Positions 1 through 6,774 of a stretch of 7,157 nt of DNA are shown here, piece after piece. The DNA lies in contig CAAGGJ010000006.1 in the NCBI GenBank assembly GCA_900769345.1, positions 1 to 7,157 on the forward strand, in the 5' to 3' direction. The DNA is from Bacteroidales bacterium (lineage in GTDB: Bacteria > Bacteroidota > Bacteroidia > Bacteroidales > Muribaculaceae). The first letter of the stretch is position 1, and each line of letters begins with the position of its first letter. The notes under the pieces are model-generated. The model was not told the origin of the DNA, made no database searches, and saw only the letters and a list, made by a program, of their open reading frames with translations. The position numbers and the translations under genes were made by a program.

Positions 1-345
1 AGAGGCTATGTGGGGCAGATTCAACACCAAACTTTTCACATTACCCACCTTTTCGGCATCGATGCGCGACACGCCAAACGCACCACGATAGGTATACTTA
101 CGCGCTCCCCCCGCAAATGTCCATTGCTGCGCCTGAATATGCAGAAACACATATGCATCTTCGCTCTTGTTATAAGTAGCCAACAATGTCGACCATTCGG
201 GCGATAGTTTTCCCTCGCTATCGCTATAGCCTTCACATTTCATCTGGCCATAATTCGAACAGTTTTCGGTATAGTAAAGTGTTCTGTCGCCTGCCGAATC
301 GGGCAACGATCCTTTTACGAATTTGCTTATATTTATCTTGCTCAT
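1..345 (-). CDS. N-terminal part of an unrecognised beta-rich protein (3' end outside window)
   Basis: From ATG at 345-343 the frame stays open through base 1, giving 115 residues with no stop, so the gene continues beyond the left edge. It begins MSKINISKFVKGSLPDSAGD and has no signal peptide or membrane helix, so it is probably cytoplasmic. Recognisable blocks are RTLYYTENCSNYGQ (21-34), LSPEWSTLLATYN (47-59), AYVFLHIQAQQWTF (64-77) and GGARKYTYRGAFGVSRID (79-96). The alternation of hydrophobic and polar residues suggests beta strands. The start is 7 bases after the tandem TAA of copy B, with only an A-rich leader (AAGAAT) and no strong ribosome site, so this is an operon member. I do not recognise the family. 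The early LYYT strand recalls the N-terminal domain of GTPase-associated protein 1 (GAP1), which occurs beside double-GTPase proteins, but this is a weak resemblance. Confidence 0.82.
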   Translation of the reverse strand, partial: MSKINISKFVKGSLPDSAGDRTLYYTENCSNYGQMKCEGYSDSEGKLSPEWSTLLATYNKSEDAYVFLHIQAQQWTFAGGARKYTYRGAFGVSRIDAEKVGNVKSLVLNLPHIAS

Positions 346-352
346 ATTCTTA

Positions 353-1816
353 TTATTTCTTCGTTATGTTATTCTGTTTTAATATATCGCATATCAGTTG
401 ATATGTACCGAAGCAAAACTGACGTTTTCCGCCTCGGGTGACTTCGATGTGAAATGCTTTCCATTGCTTATTGCCATCGGCATCGGTTTCGCAGCGCACA
501 AATCGCGTGGGGTCGAGAATATCGTTATCGTAAATCTCAAAATGCTCATCGATAGGCGTAGCTGTGAAATACACATGCTGTGTCATACCGGACCCTTTAT
601 CCGGAATGCCATACGACACACCTATCAGCGACTTAAATCCGTGCCCTATATCACCACCAAGACGGTTCTGCAAATGGCCTTGCAAATCACCTCCCGATGC
701 TATGCAAAATCCGCTCGGCGCAACATCAAGCAGAGCGCCATCGGCTGCTGCACCATTGTGGTATACCGACTTAATTTGGCTCTCAAAGAGCGAATAAGCC
801 CTATTTCGACTTTCGTTCAAAGGTAACGATTTGCATTTCTCCTTATACGCCTCAACGCACTTTTTCAGCATTAGGTCAGCCCCGCGAAATGCCATGTACA
901 CCTTCGGACAATTTTCGCCCTTTATTAAATCCTGCAGCGTCTCTATCATGCTCAAGAAGTTATGACTTTCATCAGCAGATCCGTCGGGTTCAAATATTTT
1001 GTCACATATCACAATATCGGTAGCCACCGAGCTATAATGCATATAATAAAAATCGTTGAAGGCATTCGATGTCAGGTATTCCATCTTATCCAAGCCGTTA
1101 GCAAAGCCCTTCCAAATGTCTACGATGGTGGCAAACACCGAGTCGGTATTGAGTTCAAAGAAATGCTTCAAAACGTAGTCGCCACTTATCGACTTACGCT
1201 TGCGCAATGTGTATTTATAATAATTCAGCTCGGAATAAATCTTTTCCCAATCGTGATAATTTTGAGCTTCACCCTCAAATTTCGCTGATGTACGAGCCGA
1301 CAAGCCTTTATAGTCAGGCAATCCATACTTTTCTCTTATGCCCTGAGCAGGCTCAAGCACATAACATTCCTTGCCCGAAGGATTGCGCCAAACAGTTAGC
1401 TCAAGCAAGCCCTTGCCTGTCTTACGCAAAGCATCGCGCAGATCGTAGTATCGCTGCAACTGTTTATCGGCATCTTGAAATGTCTCGCCTGGGATATTGA
1501 GAAAATCGATGGTTATGCGTTGCTGCGAGCCTTTGCGGCGCAGCACTGCCCCATAATGATTGGCGGGACGGCATGCCGAAGGTGGCGTCTGCTTCATACC
1601 TCCGGTATCGTTATTAAAGGCATCGTAATAGAATGCACCGAAGCTACTGTGTTGAAATGTAAGCTCGGGCAACTCCGACTCATAGCCCATCTCGGCGAGC
1701 GTGGCTATCATATCGCTAAGCAGATAACTCTTACCACTCGCCGGAAAACCTATTACAGCCAGATTGATTGTCTGTTTGCTTGGCAAATAATCCAATATGT
1801 TTTCTAATACGCCCAT
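353..1816 (-). CDS. GTPase-like P-loop NTPase, copy B (NIPGE form)
   Basis: This 487-residue paralogue of the preceding gene is soluble and probably cytoplasmic. The P-loop is GFPASGKS (23-30), intact with Lys29 and Ser30. The G3-like strand is ITIDFLNIPGE (101-111), where Asn107 (codon AAT, 1498-1496) sits at the position of the partner's Asp120. The pair shares GKSYLLSD, TVW-R/K-N (141-145 here), LKHFFE (216-221), TDIVICDK (266-273), VYMAFRGADLM (306-316), HGFKSL (392-397), HVYFTATPID (414-423), EIYDND (427-432) and FCFGTYQL (467-474), so it is homologous over its whole length. The Asn may weaken hydrolysis or metal binding, or Asp104 three residues earlier could compensate; this cannot be settled from sequence. 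It begins 4 bases after the stop of copy A, which suggests translational coupling, and ends in tandem TAA TAA codons 7 bases before the next start. Heterodimer formation with copy A is inferred from the pairing. Confidence 0.88.
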   Translation of the reverse strand: MGVLENILDYLPSKQTINLAVIGFPASGKSYLLSDMIATLAEMGYESELPELTFQHSSFGAFYYDAFNNDTGGMKQTPPSACRPANHYGAVLRRKGSQQRITIDFLNIPGETFQDADKQLQRYYDLRDALRKTGKGLLELTVWRNPSGKECYVLEPAQGIREKYGLPDYKGLSARTSAKFEGEAQNYHDWEKIYSELNYYKYTLRKRKSISGDYVLKHFFELNTDSVFATIVDIWKGFANGLDKMEYLTSNAFNDFYYMHYSSVATDIVICDKIFEPDGSADESHNFLSMIETLQDLIKGENCPKVYMAFRGADLMLKKCVEAYKEKCKSLPLNESRNRAYSLFESQIKSVYHNGAAADGALLDVAPSGFCIASGGDLQGHLQNRLGGDIGHGFKSLIGVSYGIPDKGSGMTQHVYFTATPIDEHFEIYDNDILDPTRFVRCETDADGNKQWKAFHIEVTRGGKRQFCFGTYQLICDILKQNNITKK

Positions 1817-1820
1817 TTAA

Positions 1821-3509
1821 TCAACTACCCATCATCGTCGAACGTTTAAGCAAATTGTTTAATTCATACTCTTCTACAACCGACTCGCCATGTTGCGAAA
1901 GAATATCGATACACAGTTGATAAGAACCAAAACATAGATGCGAACCTGCTGTGTCGAAATATTGCATTGCTCCCGTCATATTATTGTTTACAAATCTTTG
2001 GTTGCCATATGCCGGGTCGTTGTCATAAATCTTGAAATCGGTAGTAATAGGAGTACTTGTGAAATAGATATGAGGCGGCATTCTTCGCATATAGCCTTCG
2101 GTAGGTACATGATAATGATGCGCGATATTAAGCAATTGCATAAATCCATGTGCACCGTCGTCACCTATATGTGGCTTTATCAAATCAATCAACGCCTGTT
2201 CTTTATTATTGGTTTCGCCATTAATCCTTCCGTTTCCGCAAGTCATATCTATATATTTTGACTTCAATTCGTCGAGAGCAAAATCTTCATAATTTTCATC
2301 ATTTTCTCTTTTCATGCCCAAATACATCGCCAAAGTTTCCGTATCTTCTATTTGATTTGTTTCATCCACTCTATTCCATAACAGATATGCAAAGAGCGAA
2401 TACACAAAATTGCGGAATTTATTGTTGGATACTTGTCCGTGCAAAGCGCGATAGAGTGTTTGATAATTGCCAACTATATTCTTTATCATAAAGTCCACTC
2501 CTCTGAATGCCAAATACACATTGCACAAACCTTGTCGATTAACGAAGTCGGCAAGTCCGGTTATCATTACCTGATAATTTGTAAATATATCTTCGCCCTT
2601 ATCATTAGCATCTTGAGGTACAAGAAGTTTGTCGCACACTACTATATCGGATGCCGATTTGCAATAATGCAAGAAATAGAATGTCATAAGATAGTTCGAC
2701 TCGAAATCAGTTTTGCTGATATTCAGTTGCGGGCAGATTGAAGCTACTTTATACGCTAACGATCGCATCAACGAATCAGGCTGATATTCAAAAAAATGTT
2801 TCAGCAATTCCCTTCCGGTTATTGTTGTGTTTTTCTCTTCAGCCTTATAGCCATTCGCTTTCAGCCAAGCATACAAATATTTCCAATCAAGGAACGTAAC
2901 GTTTCGAGCCTTAAACATATTCTCATCGATGTCTTTCGAATCTGTTTTGTAACTGTCGAATATTTTCCTGTCGTCTTCATTCATTATTATCGGTTCCACC
3001 ACTTTCAGCTCATTTTGTGCATCGTTTTTCCACACAGTGACCTGAAATGCATTTCCGCAAACCCTTAGTTGGTCACAATAATCGGAATAAACACTATTAT
3101 TTGTCAAATTTTCAACTCCCGATTTACTATTAAACACTTCACCGGGAATATCGGCAAAGACTAATTCAAGTGTTTTACCGCCTCTCTTTACCAACTTGGC
3201 TCCATAGATATTCTCACCGGGGCGAAGTGGATAGACTTCAGTTTGCAACACCCTCCCATCTCTTTCAATTTTGGCTTTATACTTTGAGAAGTTTTGATAC
3301 ATCACTCCATCGCGTTCAAGTTTATTCTCCACATAACCCATATTTCGATATGAAGTAATTATATCGCTCAATAGATAACTCTTTCCACTATGAGGAATAC
3401 CCACAACAGCAAGTGTAATCTGCTCATTCTTGTTGCATAATTTGCCACACATTCTACTAATCATTCCTAATGTGCCCATAATGAAATCTTTTATTCGTTC
3501 AAAAAACAT
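1821..3509 (-). CDS. GTPase-like P-loop NTPase, copy A (DIPGE form)
   Basis: This 562-residue soluble protein carries a Walker A / G1 motif GIPHSGKS (37-44) after a hydrophobic beta strand, and a Walker B / G3-like motif LELVFADIPGE (114-124) with Asp120. A D-x-PGE motif is closer to TRAFAC-type GTPases and relatives than to ordinary ATPases, so nucleotide binding is well supported, while GTP rather than ATP is inferred. Further blocks shared with the next gene are TVWKN (158-162), LLKHFFE (235-241), ASDIVVCDKL (286-295), VYLAFRGVDF (331-340), HGFMQLL (454-460), HIYFTSTPI (480-488), KIYDND (493-498) and CFGSYQLCIDIL (526-537). The RGVD block may replace the usual NKxD. It has a longer acidic insert (about 375-450) than its paralogue and an extra N-terminal segment. 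A second ATG at codon 11 aligns with the paralogue's start, so translation could begin there. It starts 15 bases after the membrane protein and ends 4 bases before copy B. It looks more AT-rich than its neighbours. Confidence 0.88.
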   Translation of the reverse strand: MFFERIKDFIMGTLGMISRMCGKLCNKNEQITLAVVGIPHSGKSYLLSDIITSYRNMGYVENKLERDGVMYQNFSKYKAKIERDGRVLQTEVYPLRPGENIYGAKLVKRGGKTLELVFADIPGEVFNSKSGVENLTNNSVYSDYCDQLRVCGNAFQVTVWKNDAQNELKVVEPIIMNEDDRKIFDSYKTDSKDIDENMFKARNVTFLDWKYLYAWLKANGYKAEEKNTTITGRELLKHFFEYQPDSLMRSLAYKVASICPQLNISKTDFESNYLMTFYFLHYCKSASDIVVCDKLLVPQDANDKGEDIFTNYQVMITGLADFVNRQGLCNVYLAFRGVDFMIKNIVGNYQTLYRALHGQVSNNKFRNFVYSLFAYLLWNRVDETNQIEDTETLAMYLGMKRENDENYEDFALDELKSKYIDMTCGNGRINGETNNKEQALIDLIKPHIGDDGAHGFMQLLNIAHHYHVPTEGYMRRMPPHIYFTSTPITTDFKIYDNDPAYGNQRFVNNNMTGAMQYFDTAGSHLCFGSYQLCIDILSQHGESVVEEYELNNLLKRSTMMGS

Positions 3510-3524
3510 TTTTCACAAAGTTAA

Positions 3525-6500
3525 TTATAATCTTATAATCTTTTTCTCTTTATTCGCTTTATTCTCTTTAATAAAGGTTAAGGCGTTTCCTGACACCGAT
3601 GCCATAAAGGCAAGCAGAATTGCAGTTTCTAACGCTTCGCCCACAGCATCCACTCCGTAGCCGGGTATCAAGCGTCCGGTAAATGGCAGCAAGTCGATAT
3701 ACGAAAAATATAGATACAGACTGGTGCCAACCCATAGCGAAACTGCCAAAATGCGCCACATAAACGGCTCGCGCAGTTCCTCGTTCCCTCTATACGACAC
3801 ACTCATACTCAGGCTGAAACGCATCACCACAAAGAGCAATGTGCCCAATAGCAAGAAAAAGAGCGTTGTGGTAAGCGTTGTGCCATACGAACCGAAAAAT
3901 GCCACCGGCATACTCAAGTCGTTGAGCACCACAGGAGATTGGCCCGAACTTACCGATGCATGCAGCAGGTGCTTATCGTTCGACAACGGGTCACCGCTAT
4001 CGCGATGCTGCATATAGTGACTCATCACCACCATAAACTCGGCATCGGTCTCGGTATAGCGATAGCCCGCATCTTGCAAGTCATCAAAATTGGAGTATAG
4101 CATCATTCGGCGAGCAAAACGCTCATAATGCACATCATCAGGATCGTACATCATGCTGCATATTTGGGGTAGCGACACTATCAGCAGCAACAATACAAGA
4201 AGATAAGCATACATCCATCGAGCTGTGCTCCTATTGATTCTATATGCCAATATATCTTCCCATCCCGGTATCTTCATCAAGAAGAAGAAGCACAAGAATG
4301 TCACGAAGAAGCCCAAATAATTGGTCATATAACCATTATCGGCTACCATTGCGGCAATAATGTAGAAAATGCTTATAAACAGCATCTGCCACAGCACTTC
4401 GAGCGGTTGCAATCCTTCCTGAACGTCGGGAGTATTGGGATTATCAAATTCTACCGAACCAAGTGCTTTACAAAAACCTATAACCACCAGAGCCGTGATA
4501 AATGCCGTACCAAAATTGCCCATTGCCAAGCCTACTACAACTATTAATATCAAAAGCAAAAAATGCCACGGGCACAAGGTGCGTAGCGCATACACAAATC
4601 CCAAATAGGTGGTCTTGGTTGATACTATCAATATAGTCGCTCCTATGCCAAGCATCACTATCAACTTATTAGCGCCAAATATAATAGCCACAAAAAGCAA
4701 TGCCAAGAGCACAATACCTACCGGCAACCGTCCGAGTACTACGCTTATCCGCTTTCCTACAGTTAGCTTCTCATCAGGATTATTACAAGCCTTTTGGGTA
4801 ATAGTAATCACATATTTCCCCTTGGTCAACTTCTTGATTAAGGTAAGCAGCCAATTTTCTACGCCGGTCCATACATTGTCCGAAACAAAACCGCACGTCT
4901 TTTCTTGTCCTTTTTGCACTCGAGTGCTTATGCCTTTAATCCACTCCGAAACTTTATTCCAAAATAGCAGTAATAGTGCCAATACTCCAAGCGCAACGCC
5001 TTCGAGGAGTATTAAGGTATACACCACCGAGCGGTGGGTATCGTTTATACCCACATGTTCCACCCATTTTAGCGGATTCGACAATATCTTAGTTTCCGAA
5101 TCATAATACGATGCCACCATATCGGCATTCACCGCCGGATCGAGAATATTGAAAAATGCATACACCAGTCCGGCAAAGGCTCCCACAAGCACCAATAGTG
5201 TGACATAAGGCGAACGCAGGCCTTTGTTATACGGCGACAGCATCTTAACATACGACACATTCAATATCAAAGTCAATGTAAAGAAGAAAATCAACATCAG
5301 CGACGTAGATAAAGGCATTATGCCGGTCATCTTTTCGAAATATGGATAAGAATAACTCAATTTCAGCGCTATCATCGACTTGCACACGCAGAACGCTAAG
5401 GCTATTAGTATCAGAAGCACCATATACCCGGGGTAACTCTTCAACTTGTTGTAATTCCCAATCCTATTAAGCATATTTTTGCGCACACAAATCGCGCTTA
5501 TCGGTCCCACGGTGAGAATAATCAGCAATATGGCTGTTGCTATTGGCAACCACAAATAGCTCCAAACGAATTTCCCGTCGATTATGCCCACTCGGCACCG
5601 CATCACTCCGGCACCACTGGTTAGCGAAATCTTCGCCAAAGTTGGCACAAGGTGATTGCTCGACACCACTCGAGTGCTGTCGTTGTTATTATTCTTTACA
5701 TATATAGCACCGTCGTTAAACGACAAATTACATATATCATTCGACATCATAGCCGACATCTGTGGCAAATAAATATCGGTTTTGGTAGGAAATGCCACAC
5801 CCGATTGCTTCAGCGTGATAAGTCCACTGGTCTTTGCCGCCATGGCACGCAGGGTGTCGACGGTTTCCACATATCCCACCGGACGCGGAAATGTCACCTC
5901 AAGTGCATTTTCACGCGCCTTTATCATAGCGTGACCGGCGCCCCATGCGGTGAGTTTCACCGAGGGTTTTGCCACAAAATTCACACCATTCACCCTAAAT
6001 GAATTATCGGAATCGTCGTCGAGATAGCAATAATCACTTACACTAAAAAATTGCACCTTAATTTGGTCGCCGGCAACTGTATCTTTTCGGCAATACGGCT
6101 GCCCATCGATTGATGTTTTCTCATCGAGCACCACAAGTTTTATTTCATCGTCGTCTCGCGATAGAATGGAGCTAACCTGCTTTTGCTGCATATAGCCCAA
6201 CGAATCACTCGCATTATAACCCTTGTGTTTCACGGCATAATGCACGGCAAAATTGCGCAAAAGCACCACCTTTTGCTCGGCAAAGTGTCTGTCCCACTCG
6301 TCGTAGATATTCTCGCCGCTCAATTCCAAACTCAACGAATCCGTGCCATGCATTGCCGGCACTTCAATCTTGATTCGTTGCGTGCCGTCGTTCTTTAGCA
6401 CATGCGCATTGGGATTATCGTTGTCCACTTTGAAATACTGCAACGTATCCTTATATGCCTCATTCACCGTCCACACAAAGCCGGTGTCGATGCGCTCTAT

Positions 6501-6755
6501 GCTTAGATAATCAGAAGGAACATTGTCGAATGCTATATCGCTTCCCTTGCCTACTGTAAGTTTATCGGTTTTATACGAAAAACCATCGATAAAAAACGCC
6601 AACTTATCGGGCACTTTGCCGAGCATCATCCACTCAAGGCCAAAGCACACCGTTATCGCCAATAGTGCTATTAACACCGTGCTCCTGAATTTCTCGCATT
6701 TCATCACAAATAATGTTATTTGCGACGGAATCTTTTTTATAAAATCGGGTATCAT
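3525..6755 (-). CDS. Large polytopic membrane protein with ectodomain and C-terminal SEDS-like (FtsW/RodA/SpoVE) module
   Basis: This 1076-residue protein has about 16 hydrophobic segments by eye: about 25-46, 398-423, 441-463, 480-503, 516-537, 576-599, 677-696, 697-712, 729-745, 747-765, 787-804, 808-828, 846-866, 958-980, 1000-1022 and 1034-1056. With the N-terminus inside, residues 47-397 are extracytoplasmic, the Lys/Arg-rich loops 600-676 and 829-845 face the cytoplasm, and the Lys-rich tail (KENKANKEKK) is inside. Residues about 640-1060 resemble SEDS proteins, the lipid II-using glycosyltransferases RodA and FtsW. They share GNFGTA (746-751), ARRMMLYSNF followed by AGYRYTE in a long outer loop, ND946 just before a membrane helix, and LLPFTGRLIPGYG (1022-1034). 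RodA and FtsW are about 370-415 residues, so the first 600 residues are extra. No class B penicillin-binding protein, the usual SEDS partner, lies in the window. The start ATG is 19 bases after the upstream stop. The stop is 15 bases before the next gene, and there is no strong Shine-Dalgarno sequence. The membrane protein call is certain; SEDS-like is likely; enzymatic activity is unknown. Confidence 0.9.
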   Translation of the reverse strand: MIPDFIKKIPSQITLFVMKCEKFRSTVLIALLAITVCFGLEWMMLGKVPDKLAFFIDGFSYKTDKLTVGKGSDIAFDNVPSDYLSIERIDTGFVWTVNEAYKDTLQYFKVDNDNPNAHVLKNDGTQRIKIEVPAMHGTDSLSLELSGENIYDEWDRHFAEQKVVLLRNFAVHYAVKHKGYNASDSLGYMQQKQVSSILSRDDDEIKLVVLDEKTSIDGQPYCRKDTVAGDQIKVQFFSVSDYCYLDDDSDNSFRVNGVNFVAKPSVKLTAWGAGHAMIKARENALEVTFPRPVGYVETVDTLRAMAAKTSGLITLKQSGVAFPTKTDIYLPQMSAMMSNDICNLSFNDGAIYVKNNNNDSTRVVSSNHLVPTLAKISLTSGAGVMRCRVGIIDGKFVWSYLWLPIATAILLIILTVGPISAICVRKNMLNRIGNYNKLKSYPGYMVLLILIALAFCVCKSMIALKLSYSYPYFEKMTGIMPLSTSLMLIFFFTLTLILNVSYVKMLSPYNKGLRSPYVTLLVLVGAFAGLVYAFFNILDPAVNADMVASYYDSETKILSNPLKWVEHVGINDTHRSVVYTLILLEGVALGVLALLLLFWNKVSEWIKGISTRVQKGQEKTCGFVSDNVWTGVENWLLTLIKKLTKGKYVITITQKACNNPDEKLTVGKRISVVLGRLPVGIVLLALLFVAIIFGANKLIVMLGIGATILIVSTKTTYLGFVYALRTLCPWHFLLLILIVVVGLAMGNFGTAFITALVVIGFCKALGSVEFDNPNTPDVQEGLQPLEVLWQMLFISIFYIIAAMVADNGYMTNYLGFFVTFLCFFFLMKIPGWEDILAYRINRSTARWMYAYLLVLLLLIVSLPQICSMMYDPDDVHYERFARRMMLYSNFDDLQDAGYRYTETDAEFMVVMSHYMQHRDSGDPLSNDKHLLHASVSSGQSPVVLNDLSMPVAFFGSYGTTLTTTLFFLLLGTLLFVVMRFSLSMSVSYRGNEELREPFMWRILAVSLWVGTSLYLYFSYIDLLPFTGRLIPGYGVDAVGEALETAILLAFMASVSGNALTFIKENKANKEKKIIRL
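3576..4838 (-). other. SEDS-like (RodA/FtsW-type) module, residues about 640-1060 of the 1076-aa protein
   Basis: Landmarks occur in the same order and on the same predicted membrane sides as in RodA and FtsW. GNFGTA (746-751) stands for the family's PDxGTA. A long outer loop (867-946) contains E-R-F-A-R-R-M and D-x-x-x-x-AGYRY, comparable with the family's R-R-x...P-x-x-D-x-x-G-x-GYQ segment. Asp946 (codon 3920-3918) in L-N-D-L-S-M-P sits like E. coli RodA Asp262, a residue known to be essential. LLPFTGRLIPGYG (1022-1034) matches the LPxTGxxLPFxSYG loop. Differences are also clear: Asn747 replaces the acidic residue of PDxGT, the SYGGSS tail reads GYGVDAVGE, and I cannot place the RRW and QPSE motifs of the N-terminal half with confidence. 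The fold assignment is an inference from these landmarks. Confidence 0.65.
5565..6617 (-). other. Predicted extracytoplasmic region, residues about 47-397 of the 1076-aa protein
   Basis: This region is flanked by a single N-terminal membrane helix and the second hydrophobic segment, so topology places it outside the inner membrane. It has no hydrophobic stretch long enough to span a membrane and looks beta-rich, with alternating hydrophobic residues throughout. The first part, KLTVGKGSDIAFDN (65-78) followed by a stretch ending in VWTV (94-97), resembles the opening of an FHA-type beta sandwich. Later parts contain NSFRVNGVNF (251-260), ALEVTFPRPVGYV (284-296) and NDICNLSFNDGAIYVKN (339-355). 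I see no catalytic motif. A binding or sensing role is plausible but is not shown. Confidence 0.6.
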
Positions 6756-6774
6756 ATCTTAGTGTATTTCATTT

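Noticed and set aside
346..352. Possible terminator or promoter in the short gap between copy B and the last gene
   Set aside because: The gap is only 7 bases and A/T-rich with no hairpin. The other gaps (4, 15 and 19 bases) are also too short for a normal promoter.
398..826. Open plus-strand frame of 142 codons
   Set aside because: It is antisense to the conserved C-terminal part of copy B, which is supported by homology with copy A.
4981..5013. Inverted repeat AATACTCC ... GGAGTATT with a 17-base loop
   Set aside because: It lies inside the codons of a membrane helix, has no T-run after it, and is not at a gene end, so it is not a terminator.
5024..5037. Inverted repeat CCACCG-AG-CGGTGG
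   Set aside because: The loop of 2 bases is too small for a stable hairpin and the site is internal to a coding region.
4609..5106. Open plus-strand frame of 165 codons
   Set aside because: It lies wholly antisense to the membrane protein gene, has no recognisable motif, and its composition is the mirror of hydrophobic codons on the other strand.
4916..5677. Palindromic 11-mer CACTCGAGTGC present twice (4917-4927 and 5667-5677)
   Set aside because: Both copies encode the same peptide STRV in the same frame with the same codons, and a repeat of this length is expected by chance in 7 kb. The flanks around 5661-5682 extend the palindrome imperfectly, but I see no functional context.
4750..6563. 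Repeated peptide KLTVGK at residues 65-70 and 663-668 of the membrane protein
   Set aside because: The similarity does not extend beyond six residues, and the two sites lie in different compartments, so I treat it as chance.
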